A stretch of 64,000 nt of DNA from Haemaphysalis longicornis (Eukaryota; Arthropoda; Arachnida; Ixodida; Ixodidae): assembly GCA_013339765.2 (NCBI GenBank), contig CM023450.1, positions 190,978,688-191,042,687 of the forward strand, given 5' to 3'. How positions within the stretch are numbered: the first letter of the stretch is position 1; every line of letters starts with the position of its first letter. Under the pieces are notes generated by a model. The model saw only the letters and a program-made list of their open reading frames with translations. It made no database searches and had not been told where the DNA came from. The position numbers and the translations under genes are program-made. Below, one piece after another: positions 47,089 through 57,946 of this stretch.

Positions 47089-47560
47089 ATGGGAGGTGAA
47101 GGGATGATTTACTGGGCGGCAATATTTGCACGAGATGGCCCAACTGAAGGGAGCTGGCCCAGAGCACTACTTATTATACCACACCTGGAAGGTCGTGACG
47201 ATCGTATCCCGCTCGCATTTATCCGCAACATCACGTCCTCCGGCCTTGGAAACGGCGTGCTTTACAAATGTAATTTCGGAAGCACGAGGGACGCGTTCCC
47301 CCTCGTTGTGCCGGCGACAACGCGAGCGGAAATCTTGTACGCATGCCCCGACGACACCTCGGTGGGGCACCCGGGTTTCAGCCGTACAGTGGCTCGGATT
47401 TGTGAAAGATACTACTGGCTGAAACTTTTGCAAATGGTCTAGCTATACGACAAGAGCTGCCGTGAGGGCAGAATAAGGAAGTCTTCGCTTTTGAAACAGG
47501 CCGGGCATCTTCAGCTAATAAAGCAGCCTACAGCGCCATTTCAAGAAATCAAACATAAAC
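47089..47560 (+). pseudogene. Ty3/Gypsy integrase N-terminal (H2C2) relic
   Basis: Integrase inserts retrotransposon DNA. The frame from 47089 has VLYKCNFGS, then FPLVVPATTRAEILYACPDD, SVGHPGFSRTVARICERYYW, LLQMV. This is the H2C2 zinc finger of Ty3/Gypsy integrase (VVP..LR..IL...HD...GH.G..RT..R....YYWP). The first His of the H..H pair is Pro (ACPDD for CHDD). A TAG follows at 47440. The text continues as LYDKSCREGRIRKSSLLKQA and GHLQLIKQPTAPFQEI; the second Cys pair (C..C) is CREG, so a Cys is lost. No RT or catalytic core DDE is visible nearby. Fragment only. Confidence 0.75.
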
Positions 47561-48044
47561 AGCAAAAAACACAACGTAAAACTTGGACGGGTCCATGTTG
47601 CGATACAATAATCGCGTCGTCTCTCAGCAGCGTTTTAGCCCGGAGGTCAACTCCCATCCACGAAAATTGAGCAAGTTTAGTCTTGGTCCGGTTGTTTTCA
47701 CTACTAAGAATACCCCATATTAGAGCTAGTGTTTCAAGTCCGTATTTGCGTGAATTACTTATCTATACAAGACTTCTTAAAGATTTTTTTTTCTTTTCCG
47801 TCGCAATATTGATTGTTTCAACTGCCAAGAATTACTGAAATGCATAAAAATGACCAAGCAATGCGTGGTGTGCCCAGTCATAGTCAGTGAGCGAGAAGGT
47901 GGAACGGAAATTAGCACTGTCTATTTCACGCATTTGAAAAGATTTCTTGCACACTCTAATATGTGTTCGAATGGGGAAAACCTAAGTTTTGAGCTCATGG
48001 CAGCAACATAACAATAAGCAAGAACCACAACTGAAGCCCGTTCC
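47561..48044. other. Stretch without recognisable gene
   Basis: AT-rich. No feature seen. Confidence 0.45.
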
Positions 48045-48265
48045 ACATGGTGCGACTTTTGCATGCGAATTCGCAGATGCGGCGCCGGTCGTGTGGGAAA
48101 ACGGTCTATTTTTCATATTTTCTTGTCGCGACAAATAGCGAAATTCCAAGCGGCGTTCAGAGAAGAAGTTACACTGTATCAGACTTTTGGAAACTTGTCA
48201 CAGTAACGGGAATTGACCATTTTGCTACAGAAGCGGCGCTGCATCTGCGAATTCGCAACCTAACA
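48045..48265. repeat. Inverted repeat of ~20 bp, about 215 bp across
   Basis: GCGAATTCGCAGATGCGGCG at about 48065-48084 faces CGCTGCATCTGCGAATTCGC near 48236-48256, its reverse complement with one change. The space between encodes nothing. This looks like a foldback or MITE fragment. The 107-aa open frame through it is likely accidental. Confidence 0.55.
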
Positions 48266-51200
48266 AGAATTCCGGTCGTACGACAAAAAAAATTGTTCGG
48301 ACAACAGAAGTCCTGTTGTTACGACAAAGCCATCGGTAGTTACGACACACATTTCTGTCGTAGTGACTAAGTCAATTTTCTCAACGTCAAACATTCATTC
48401 AGTAACAAAAGAACGGCCATTTACGCTGCTCCTTACAATGGGCCATAACATTCAGACTATGGGTGACATTTACCCTTTACCAGACCCCAGACTGTTCTGG
48501 TTTGAACTAAAATGCTGAATGTCAGGATGCATGATCCTAGCGAAGGAATTACGGACAATGCAAGAAAAATTACTGCAGGCAATCCAACGTAGCGTTCGTT
48601 TCGCAGACCGCGTGTTTGGCTGACAATCACGCACTCTCTCTTTTGGCTGCTTCTTGGGCGCTTCGATTTTCCGATTGCTTATGGTAGAACGTGCGTTCTT
48701 TTAAGAAACTCGTGGTAAACATTGCGTGTGTCCTCGTTGCGGGACACTATGATCCGGGTTTGTTTTTTGCTTAGTTGTGCAGTACCTCACGAGTGCATTA
48801 TTGGTTGTGGCAGTAGTTGTGGCACCGTAAACCAGCAGTTCTAAAAAAACATTGAACTTTATTGTGCAAACACCGTGTGAACTTCTCTTTTATTATAAGT
48901 GGAAACACAAGACGAAAGAAAGGGGGATTGGTTGGTGAAATTCGTTGGAGAAAATGTTGCGCGCAACGTTTTTAGCGGTTCTGGCAATCGAGTGGAATTA
49001 CACGTTATCTGGCGTTTGTTTATTCCAGAAAGTGCGCAGATGTAGCATACAGTTGTGACATGGCGGAAGATCACACGACCCATGTAGTGACGAAGTGGTG
49101 TATTTACATAATGCGACGAACTGCTTACATGTGGCCTTAACTGAGCCAGGCATGGCTGCGCCCCCCACACAGCTTCCTTCTTGTCATAATCGGGTTTGGT
49201 CTGGGGCCCCGCGCCACGGGGATTGTTAACCACCTCCCGTGACAATGTGTTCAGTTTAACATTTGATATCTAGACGAGAATGGAGAGAGTGGAAATACAT
49301 TTCTTTTGTTTTGTCCTTGACTATAACGTTATGAAGGCCGTCCTCATGCGATAGCCCTCACAAGGTTTGGCAGTCTGTATAAGCAAATACGGAACACAGT
49401 AAGCTGTTCGTCAAGAACGAGAGGTGTTAAGGAAATGGCAGAGTAGGAAATGGTAGACAGTCGGCTCTTACCCGACACCGCTCGTAAACCCGGAGGTGTT
49501 TTCTCAGAGGAAGGCCAATGATTGGGAAATTGCCTAAAGTACCTAGAAGCTTTCTGCGAAAGACGAAAGTGCGTTGTTGACGCAGCCAACCGTTCGCTTC
49601 TGAAGCGGCCAGCGGGACGCGAGTCACAAACAGCCGATATTAGATAGGAGGTGACAGCAATCCATACATAAAGATCGCGAGTTCGCACCGAGACGAGTTT
49701 CAGGCTCCCCTTCGGTGTCCCCATTTGTGTTCGGGTCGATATTGGGATGGTTTATGCAGTACGTACTTCCTTCGCGAGACCATCGCCACTTGCGTTCACT
49801 TTGGGGCGGGAAATACAACCCATACTTTACCCCGCTTGTGGGCGCTGAAGCATTAGGTCTCAGAAAACAACCTCCGTTGTCTCTCTTCAGGCTGTTCACG
49901 AGAAAGGAACTGATCGAAGGCTCCTACGCGCTATCCCTGCTGGTCCCTACTGAGCATGAAACTTTGCAGGTCAATCTCGCTTTTTTAATTTGGGCATCAA
50001 GTACAATCCCCCAAAAGACTTTCTGGGAGCACTAAGAAACAGGCTGTAGCTTCTTAGTATTCATTTGAAAATGATATTTGCTTTCATTACTTCTGAAATG
50101 TTTCCGTTGTGCAATGCGTCAAAGCACCTAATGATAGCTTTTTTTTATTGGAAGCACTCGAAATAAATAACAAACCGTAAATATGCCCCCGCACTCTGTA
50201 CAGATTTTTGGCCAGCAAAGCTCTAGCGTCCAGTCGGTGTTTACAAATGCGCGCCTGTACCAGTAATCCGTATGCGTGCCATGAAGCCACCCAACGCCCT
50301 ACACACAGCGAGACGCAAATACCCGCAGTGTGTACTCGACAGCGCTTTATGAGCAGTTATGTACGGTGCTTTCGTACAATATTTGGTAGTTGGCGCTTTG
50401 AAACTGTCCGCAAGAGTTTTTATCCAAACCAGAGATTTCAAAAGTATTTCTCAAATGACTCTTAAAGCGCTGATGATGCAATTGCAAGTTTAGAGTTGGC
50501 GGTTTTAAGTGTTTATTAATGAATGACTGGCATTAAATCTTCAAACCAGCCATTATGCTGCTGATAGTAGCAGCTGCTTCATTTGCCCAAGCAGGTGAAC
50601 TCGCGAGGGTAGCAGGGCGGTGACGTCGCTAAAGGGCAATCAAAGACGTTTCCGTAGCTGTTAATCTGTGGGATAAAACTTTGTCCTGTAACTAGTTTGG
50701 CTTGTCCACTGTGGATATCTAAGGCGCTAAGTTGGGCGAGTTCGTTACTAACTAAGGAATTCATCGTAGTAGAGAAGATTAGCACAGAGACGAAGGTAAA
50801 GAGGAGATTAAACACACGCTAGAACTTCAACTCAGTTTATGCAACAGAAACACGAAAACGTCTATATGTACATGAAACGTGCAAAGGTTGAAAATACAGC
50901 GAAAACAAACCAAAATGTGGTTGACGCCTCTTTGATAAGAATTGGTAAAATACGAAAGTGAAAAATGCCTTCACAGGAGCATTTAGTCTGCGCCCATAGA
51001 ACTTGCACATTGCTATTTATATAACGGCGCTAAGGCACTGTTTAGACACTGAATCGCACGAGCCGGAAAACTGCGTGAATAGGGCTGAAATCGCAACCTC
51101 TTGAAAACCGTGCCAACGAAACGGAACCGAGACCGAAACCATAAGCAGTAGGTGGCGCGTGGTGCTCAATTCCCCCGCTTCACGCGTACACGAAGCGCTG

Positions 51201-51309
51201 GCATCGAGGCGCCAACTGTCGGCGCTCATTAGTGCCATGATGAAATACTTCGCTTAACCTCTCCTAGACGGCAGAATATCTTACGCGGCATCTGAATGAC
51301 GAACGTACT
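48266..51309. other. 3-kb stretch without recognisable gene
   Basis: The longest frames (128 aa minus at 48859-49245, 126 aa minus at 49344-49724, 106 aa plus at 49715-50035) show no motif. No tRNA or transposon domain. Confidence 0.4.
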
Positions 51310-51440
51310 GAGAAAGATATAAGACGCCTTCGTAGACCTACTTGTGTTTGAATTTGTGGCGCAGTGCGCAGAGCGCTGTGGACCTCCCCTTGTGGCGAGA
51401 GAGTGGGGCTCGAATTCGGGCGCAGCCGCGTCAAAGGAAC
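51310..51440 (+). repeat. Composite tRNA-headed SINE-like repeat, copy 2
   Basis: An upstream block GATATAAGACGCCTTCGTAG resembles the module at 7868. It is followed by an A-box-like TGTGGCGCAGTGCG at 51355-51368 and a B-box GGCTCGAATTC at 51407-51417. Confidence 0.6.
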
Positions 51441-52489
51441 TTTTTCTGGCAACGTAATTTCCGTGACGGATATGACGCCAGTCATATCTTGGTGTACCCT
51501 GGCATAAAACACTTTTCGTGTTAAAATAGTGTCGCACACGTCACACTTGCTCATATCACAAAGCCCCATGACAGTGCCGGCTATCAAGTCACATCAAATA
51601 ACATCACACTGATTTGATATCCACATCACTGTGGATATCAAATGTAACGGAAACTGCCAGAACATGAGGACAGGGCCCTTAGGCAGACACGTCATGAACT
51701 ACCCTCAAGGCTTTGGTGAAGCATTTATATTTGCACTGCTTTCCTACACATTCCCCATAGCCTTGAGAGGAAGCGTGCAGGCACATAAGAACACTCTTAG
51801 TGGAAATAATTTCCACTGGCAATTTCAGCAATAGCAATTTTAGAAACACTGTTACTAGAAAGAAAAACAGCATATTATTCCCTGACATCATGAAAGCCGT
51901 GTGCAATTATCCTCCTTCTGGTTATCCTGGCTCTACATTTTAATTGGAATAAATATAACTTATCGCAGGCAATCAAACACTGCATAGAACGAAGTTTCTT
52001 AGTGTCAAAACAACAGTTTACGGCACCTCCATAGTCGTTCAGGTGCTATGCACTGTAACCCCTGCTAGCCCCAGGCAGGGAGGTAGTTATTTTCGGCTTA
52101 TACAAGATTTCTGTTGTCATCAATGCACAGCCAAGCAAATAAATTAATATTAACTTTACCGAGCCTATATGACACTTCTCAAGACCTCTGTACCGAAACC
52201 AATCAGTTCTTGCCAACTATACGGTGTACTTTCTAGCATTCGACAACAACAACAAAGAACGCGTCTCCGGCTTTCACCCTAAAAACAAGCGTTTTGGTGT
52301 GAAAGTTACCGGGCAACCACAAGAACTTAACGTGAGAGGTAGGAGAAGCGCACATACTAGCCACTAAACTGCACCTCAGCTCTGGCGGTTCTATACTCAC
52401 CAGTTGCGCGTGGTAACAACAATACGCCCGTAATTTTCGCCGCCCTGGTCGCACGTCTGCGAAAAGGCGGAAGGAGACCTATCATTATT
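51441..52489. other. Stretch without recognisable gene
   Basis: No domain. GATATCCACATCACTGTGGATATC at about 51617-51640 is a small perfect palindrome. Confidence 0.45.
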
Positions 52490-52790
52490 GTTCCTGGAGA
52501 CGTTCAGTTCCTCGGCATTAAGTCTTCCAACATCCTTGCCTCATGCGAGCAAACCTTTGCCCTTGTGGGTTTGATACAACTTGGAGTTACGTCAGAAAAG
52601 CTTTAGCCTCTAAAGGAGGTCTTCAGTGGGTTTCAGGACATGCGTTTTCCCACGTCTACAGTTCTCGATAGAACCTTTGCCCGGAAACCTTTTTCCAAAG
52701 ATTCGCGAAGGAAGTCATAAAATATCTCCTCGTGCCGAAGTATCCATAGAGAGGAAAGGAACACACAAAACGAAGGTCTACAAATCACGG
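52490..52790 (+). pseudogene. Possible Ty3/Gypsy pol fragment at RT start
   Basis: Weak. The plus strand reads PIIIVPGDVQFLGI, then PLKEVFSGFQD, and in a shifted frame NISSCRSIHREE. The second and third resemble the DVF...G and RVSSxERxVIREE strings that precede Gypsy RT. Only scattered similarity; I see no RT catalytic block. Confidence 0.25.
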
Positions 52791-53899
52791 AAATCCGGAA
52801 ACAATGAGCCTAATATAGAACTCTGCCGGTACTTCTATTGTCTGCCGGTATCGTTCTTTGGTGCGCAGTACATTATCGTAGGCTGCCGAGCGAAGCAGTT
52901 TAGCGGCATTGAGGGGCGTTTGTCTTCCCCGTCAAACAGGATAGATATCAGCGTGCGGCCGTTTCGTTTGGAAGCGAAAGATGAGTGATGAGTTTTACGA
53001 GCGGCCAGCCGAAATCTTGCGGACCAATGAAAAAATACGTTGGGGTCCTCAGAGTCGCACACAGCTGAACACTCGTTTATTTTATGCAATTAACTAGCAG
53101 CGTTTGTTTTCTGCGCCAAATCTTGTATACTGCTTTCGTGTGATCTATCTAGATGGTTTTGTTAATTTTTTGCCAGTCCTTTACGACGAACACCAGATAC
53201 TGCCGGTGTTTTGGGCGTGGGGTTAAGAACACCAGTAATGCAATACTTGAAACTAACTTTGCTCTCACGTTATTAAATACAGACGGGGGATTTCTTTCAC
53301 CAATATTTTCTTCAAATGAGAGATTTTAAACCCTTGGCGCCGATGGTCTACGTAAGCCACAAGGGGTGATTGCGCATGGCCGCTGCCGCCTCAAAAAATC
53401 TCTTCCCAGATTATCACATAAAACTGCTGTTTAGAAGGCTCGTGCCGCTGTAGCTTTATATCTTTTTCCCTAATTTACATGTAAACTTTTGAGAGCTCGA
53501 AGTGGACTCAGTAGACTGAATGCCACCCCATTTTTCGCAAACAAAAAAGCAGTCCCTTTTTATTGAAATGTAATGTATGTTCACAAATTCTTCTGCACCA
53601 CCTAGATACACGAATTTGCGTATCGCATATTTAAGGTTAGACTTACCATAATTTTTTCTGGGAAAAGAATTTGAGCACTTCAAAAAAATTACCCCTAGCG
53701 AGATTAAAATATCTCTATCTCTTTACGCAAACCACCTCGTGCATATGGTCGGAAAACCTCTCGAATTATCTTTTTCTCACAAAATATCCCACTATAGGCA
53801 AAAAAACGGGTACAAATTTCAGAACTAGGTTTCCTAGCCATCGTAGAATGATTTACCGTGTTAATTCCCATTAACCAAAAAGTCTTCGGCTCCGTGAAG
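52791..53899. other. Stretch without recognisable gene
   Basis: No feature recognised. Confidence 0.45.
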
Positions 53900-54100
53900 T
53901 ACAGTAAAATCTCGATATAACAAACTTCAGGGAACCCCGGAAAATTGCTCGTTATTCTGAAAGGTCGTTGTAGCGAAAAATCGCAAAACTTAAAGCAACA
54001 AATAGTATTTCAATGCCTAAAACGACCTACGTGTACAGAAGTGCGTCCTTGAAGTCATTTTTCACAAAACATGCGCAAGTGATTATGAAACAATGCATGT

Positions 54101-54415
54101 TTATTTAAAGTGGTTGGCAATTTTTTTCTGGTGCGCGCAGCACAAGCTTCCTAGCACGAAGGAATCCAACTCTTCCACATTCCTGTGGACTGAGTCAGTG
54201 GCCGTGCCGTTTTTCCCCGTAAATGTGCGGAGTTTTCGTATACTGTCCAGTACATCAGCAGTCGTCACGTGCTCGTCATAGTCTTCGAGTGCTGCTGCGG
54301 CACCCTCAGAGGCATCGTCGTTCAAGCCGTCCTCGCTGCCTTCTTCATTGTTAACTCTCACGCTCTGGAGAATGTCCTTTGGTGTCAGCTCCCTTGTTCC
54401 ATGAAGATCCAGCAA
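54101..54415 (-). pseudogene. Tigger transposase C-terminal remnant
   Basis: A 104-aa minus-strand frame. It has an LTPKDILQSV helix, an acidic Asp/Glu and Ala-rich linker (SEDGLNDDASEGAAAALEDY), a helical TTADVLDSIRKLRTFT, and a final HRNVEELDSFVLGS followed by HQKKIANHF. This is the usual layout of Tigger transposase C-terminal tails (LTDEDIVxxV, acidic region, A.EALDALxxLRRF, LESFVxxxxxxxxQxxIxDFF). No DDE catalytic domain is present. Lies inside the TIR-bounded element, in the expected orientation. Confidence 0.8.
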
Positions 54416-54677
54416 GCCACCTGAGAAGCGTCGGAACGTAGAAAAACTTGGGGTTGGGTGCGAGTAGCGTGGCCGCGGCTTACTGGACGGAGAAGGCTAC
54501 CCATGCTTCATTTTTTTCTCTTCTCCTCACGTCCATTCTTCTCTTTCTCGCATCAGCTCGCGCATTCCGCGGAGCAAGTTGCAAGACGTCCTCCTCTGAG
54601 CTGCGCTTTGCCGTGTTGTCTACTAGCATATCTGATTTGATTGTAGGGTTTAACGCGCCGACGCAACGCAGGCGATG

Positions 54678-54738
54678 AGGCGCGCCGTAGTGGAGGGCTC
54701 CGGATTAATTTTGACCACCTGGGGATCTTTATCGTACT
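54678..54738. repeat. Dispersed repeat A, copy 2
   Basis: AGGCGCGCCGTAGTGGAGGG, CTCCGGATTAATTTTGACC and ACCTGGGGATCTTTA match copy 1 (40675) closely. Located inside the Tigger relic. Confidence 0.75.
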
Positions 54739-55128
54739 AGCATATCTGGTTGCCGCGATTGTTTAAGGGAAATTATTAATCTCCGGCCTTGAAAATATGA
54801 GTTCGTACTACTGAGGCGTTGTAAGCATGGCACGGAACTAAGTAAAATGGTCGTTATTTTGATAAGTTTGCTATTCTGAAGTACGTATAGTGAAATAATT
54901 TTACATTAAAACTTTAAGCAATCGGCGTAGGATTTCTTAAATGCGCGTTAATCTGAAAAGTTCGTTAATGTGGTGCTTGTCGTACCGAGATTTGACTAAT
55001 CATATCCTATTAGGGTCAGAATCTCCGCACACCAATGCTTAAGAAATTTTGCTATAAAATCTAACGAATGAAAACGTTGGCCTCTATATACACTAAAAGC
55101 GTGAGGGTTCCGGCTAGTTGGTAATCCA

Positions 55129-55213
55129 TGAGCAACACAGCACGAAAAAAGACCAGGGACGTTGATTGTAGTCTTCCTCTCATCCCTGATCTTTTTTCGC
55201 GCTGTGTTGCTCA
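55129..55213. mobile_element. Hairpin MITE-like element, 31-bp arms
   Basis: Left arm 55129-55159 starts TGAGCAACACAGCACGAAAA. Right arm 55183-55213 is its reverse complement with two differences in 31. The loop is 23 nt. Such short hairpin repeats with TGAGCAACACAGC ends are, from memory, scattered in tick sequence. Confidence 0.7.
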
Positions 55214-55590
55214 CTATATAGACGTGCTTTCAAATACACGAATGCCTGTTCAGCCCAAATTGCTATAAAATCGAAGTTAACGCATTAAATCACGCACAAA
55301 ATATCTAAAAAGAAAAATAGAATGTTAAAATTCAGGAAATATATTATCCTCTGAAATATTCCTCCAGCAATGCATAAGTATCCTTCATCGCTTTGTCTTC
55401 GCATACAACTATCGAAGTACGCATACAAATATCAAAAAAAGTAATTTTCCACAGTACTTTCAGGAAGCATGACAAACCGTCAAATACTCCAAGGAAGGCA
55501 AATGCGAAAATAATGTTCGTCGTTTGTGTATTCTTGAACACATTTATTCTTGAAATGTTTTGCAGGTAGAAGTAAAGTGACCCTAAAACC
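55214..55590. other. Stretch without recognisable gene
   Basis: AT-rich. The 173-aa minus frame (55344-55865) includes repeat C and a SINE-like part, so it is probably not a gene. Confidence 0.45.
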
Positions 55591-55690
55591 TGCTCTCCAG
55601 GAGGGACCCGAACACACGACCTTCTAAATACTGGTCTGATGGCATCATACGTGCATTTTGAAGGACAGGGGTTCGACTGCGACTTCCCGA
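55591..55690. repeat. Two opposed tRNA-like B-boxes
   Basis: On the minus strand GTCGTGTGTTCGGGTCCCTC (55600-55620) resembles a tRNA T-arm. On the plus strand GGACAGGGGTTCGACTGCG at about 55662-55680 is another. Probably two SINE ends abutting. No acceptor stem. Confidence 0.4.
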
Positions 55691-55810
55691 GCATGTTTTT
55701 GAAGCGAAGCTTTCTATTCCGCACTGATGGCGACGTTTCCCCAAAACGCACTGCGGGAAAGCCAACCTTCTCTGACGAGGATGGTGATCGCAGGTGAAGT
55801 AAAGGATGGT
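55691..55810. repeat. Dispersed repeat C, copy 2
   Basis: TTTGAAGCGAAGCTTTC, CACTGATGGCGACG, AAAACGCACTGCGGG and TTCTCTGACGAGGATGGTG, matching 41165-41290. Confidence 0.65.
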
Positions 55811-55916
55811 TGAAACGTGAAGCTTTCTCTGGTAGAAAGCCGATGTCTTCAAATTGTAAAGTCAAAGTCTAAAATTCATTTCGTTGCGGCCCTAAACGCA
55901 CTGCAGGAACGCCAAC

Positions 55917-56290
55917 TTACACAATGGGTTTCCTTAAAGGCGCACCAAGCGCCTTAAAAAAATTACACCATCTTCCTGTGGGGAACCCTGATGAGGATGC
56001 GAAGCATCGTGGCGGTTCCGTGTGGTTCCATTGTGTTGCCGTTATGTTGAGTGATCTGGTTTTTACTAGCGCCAGAGGGAATTCCGCGTCCGGGTCCACA
56101 CCGGTGGCAAAGGCACGCAAGTGCTGTTGTGTTACGGTGAGTAGGCGGTGGTTCTCGAGGCGCCGAAACTCGTCCATCATGTTCTTGTCGATGTTGTCTC
56201 TGTGGTAGAATCGGTAGTCTCCGTCAGCTTTGGTGAGGTAAAGGTTGTTGACATTGGTGCACCGGCTGAGAGCAATGTACACGCCCTCCT
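55917..56290 (-). pseudogene. Helitron helicase C-terminal fragment
   Basis: The PIF1-like helicase of Helitrons ends with a block reading VYVALSR.....NLYL. The minus strand begins MYIALSRCTNVNNLYLTKAD, then GDYRFYHRDN, EFRRLENHR, VTQQHLRAFATG and continues to 55917. This is helicase motif VI (ALSR, with its Arg) plus the C-terminal tail. Upstream (plus-direction 56290-56400) the frame dissolves into Ser/Arg-rich text; motifs I-V are not present. The tail of the frame (residues 90-121) overlaps repeat B (55940-56045), so that repeat is likely a Helitron 3' region. Confidence 0.8.
55940..56045. repeat. Dispersed repeat B, copy 1 (Helitron-linked)
   Basis: TTAAAAAAATTACACC, GGGGAACCCTGATGAGGATG, CGAAGCATCGTGGCGGTTCC and GGTTCCATTGTG run in the same order as at 60411-60520, with substitutions. 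Lies in the 3' part of the Helitron helicase fragment. Confidence 0.6.
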
Positions 56291-56584
56291 CTTCGCAGCT
56301 TTGTCGTCTCGTTCTTCTTCTTCGGCGGTTCCCCTACGGCAAGATGACGACGGTGGTTGAAAGCGAGCCTATCTCGTGATGGATTCTTTGGTTGGCCAAT
56401 CCCTAGGGGCATCCTGCCACAATCAGCATCAGAGGCGCTGCGGACGGGGCTGGTTGAGCTGCAAGGCGCGTGGCGCTTCCCGCCACAGCTTTCCCACGGG
56501 AAATTCAGCATCCCCCTCTAAAGTTTTCAGTTCGTCGTTTCCGTTGACGTTCAGCTTCGCGTGCCTTCGTTGTATCAGTAGCTT

Positions 56585-56740
56585 CTTGACGTAGTTTGAA
56601 TGAGTCAAGGACATAAGGCGCGTTCGTAGCACTTTTGTAGCGTAGTGGGAAGTGCACCGCGTACCTCCCGTTGCGGCCAGAGAGTCGCGGGCTCGAAGCC
56701 GGGCTCCGCTATTTCTTTTTTTTATAGTGTAGTATCGCGG
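56585..56740 (+). repeat. Composite tRNA-headed SINE-like repeat, copy 3
   Basis: GACGTAGTTTGAATGAGTCA and GACATAAGGCGCGTTCG match the module at 7846-7880. Then an A-box-like TGTAGCGTAGTGGGAAGTGC at 56636-56655, a B-box GGGCTCGAAGCC at 56689-56700, and a T-run at 56714-56723. Confidence 0.65.
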
Positions 56741-56824
56741 AGCTGTGGGTGTAAGGCGGAGAGTTTCGCATGCGCAGTGTGAGTGTGGATGGCGCCGCCA
56801 TCAACGAAGGAGGACCAGGCTAGC

Positions 56825-56940
56825 CTAAGAAATGCTCCGCATTTAAAACGCTTCCCATTATTTGATTCGAACCTGGGTCCTCCGCGGTATCAAGCGACCG
56901 TCTATGTGACTGCGCGATCTTGACACGGTCGAAGCAATGT
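56825..56940 (-). repeat. tRNA-headed SINE-like repeat next to AATGC box
   Basis: On the minus strand the tRNA-like piece has GGTTCGAATCA (complement 56863-56873), preceded by GTGTCAAGATCGCGCAGTCA. The near-palindrome AATGCTCCGCATTT at 56831 adjoins it, as at 8659. Confidence 0.55.
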
Positions 56941-57216
56941 AGATTTTGGACTTTGAATCAGTTTGGATGGTGGCGTTTTAACCATTTTTATCTTAATTTG
57001 ATAAAATGGCTGTGACTTTTCTCCACGTTGTTTTTCTGTCACATTAAAAAAATGTCGACACGAAAAATGCGGTCGTTTCAAATCAGCCTAATTATTGCGC
57101 ACTGGGTTAATGTACCCACGGGTTGCATTAGTGACGTTCCCATGTAGCTTGTCGCCCGGTTGATTGGCGCGTCATGCTTAGGTAAATTAGTGTATGGATC
57201 GAACACGCGTCCCGAG
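56941..57216. other. Stretch without recognisable gene
   Basis: Nothing recognised. Confidence 0.4.
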
Positions 57217-57780
57217 TGAGTGCTTTATTGATACAGAAAGTAAGAAAGAAGTGGACAGGGGATATTTTGAAATCATTTGGAGTTCACCAGCATACAATCC
57301 AGTCCGGGTGAAGGGGAGAGAGGGAATGAAAGGGGATAGCTGAGAACAAGTGTGGACAGAGAACGAGAGAGAGAAAGAAAGAGACAAGGAGTGCGGAAGA
57401 CTTGCCGGGAGGCATTGGGCTACAGCCGTTGGATGAGGTTGGTCTCCTCAAGGAAGGCGAGGACAAGTCCGAATGCTTCCCGCCAGATGGAGCTGGGGCC
57501 CGTCGTGAAAAACAGGTCCATCAGGGTGTGGCTGGACAGTCGGAGATGTTGGAGTCCGGCCTGAAGCTCTGCACGCGGGGCATCGTGCTGGCGGCAGGAG
57601 CAGAGCAGGTGCTCCAGGGTCTCGGGCTCTGGGCTGTCAGCATATGTGGGCGACGACCGGCGGCCTTGTCGGTGCAGGCGGGATGCCAGGTTGCCGATGC
57701 GCTAAGCACCACATTTCTTCAGGCAAGAGCCATCGCGGCGAGGGCACGTTTGAAAAGAGTAGAGAGAGTTTTCCTAATGG
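57217..57780 (-). pseudogene. LINE (I-clade-like) ORF2 C-terminal relic with knuckle
   Basis: The minus strand reads ADSPEPETLEHLLCSCRQHD, then APRAELQAGLQHLRLSSHTL, MDLFFTTGPS, and FGLVLAFLEETNLIQRL before a stop near 57420. The ETLEHLLC.C....R..L motif, with Cys and His, is the zinc-knuckle-like tail of I/R1-clade LINE ORF2. The expected first CxxC is not visible in frame. The 3' UTR follows to the tail at 57217-57240 (GAGTGAGTGCTTTATTGATA on plus). No RT is attached. Confidence 0.65.
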
Positions 57781-57946
57781 TTGTGTGGTTGGAGCTGAGT
57801 GGTAGATGGCGCCTAATGACGTAGCATGCCCACCTCTTTTAAGGCGCAGCCCTTAGGCGGCCGTCTCTGCGCTGATCGGCGTCTCCGTCGTAACCGAGTG
57901 AACGATGGAAATGCCGAATAGTGAACTAAAGCAAAGGAGAGAAGGC

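Larger units (their letters stand above)
53902..54997 (-). mobile_element. Tigger/pogo-type DNA transposon, internally deleted
   Basis: The left end is TA (53900-53901) then CAGTAAAATCTCGATATAAC. The right end, read as complement, is AGTCAAATCTCGGTACGAC, giving a ~20-bp terminal inverted repeat with CTCGRTA at its heart, typical of pogo/Tigger. Just inside each end are GTTATTCTGAAAGGTCGTTG (left) and related words near 54848-54880 on the right. At ~1.1 kb it is much shorter than a full element (about 2 kb or more), and only the transposase C-terminus is left. Repeat A has inserted or been captured at 54678-54738. The final G of the right TIR and its TA are changed. Confidence 0.75.

Noticed and set aside
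52626..52988. 120-aa frame as a host protein
   Set aside because: Starts inside a possible Gypsy relic and has no domain of its own.
55344..55865. 173-aa minus-strand open frame
   Set aside because: Its N-terminal half is repeat C and tRNA-like repeat sequence, so it is not an independent gene.
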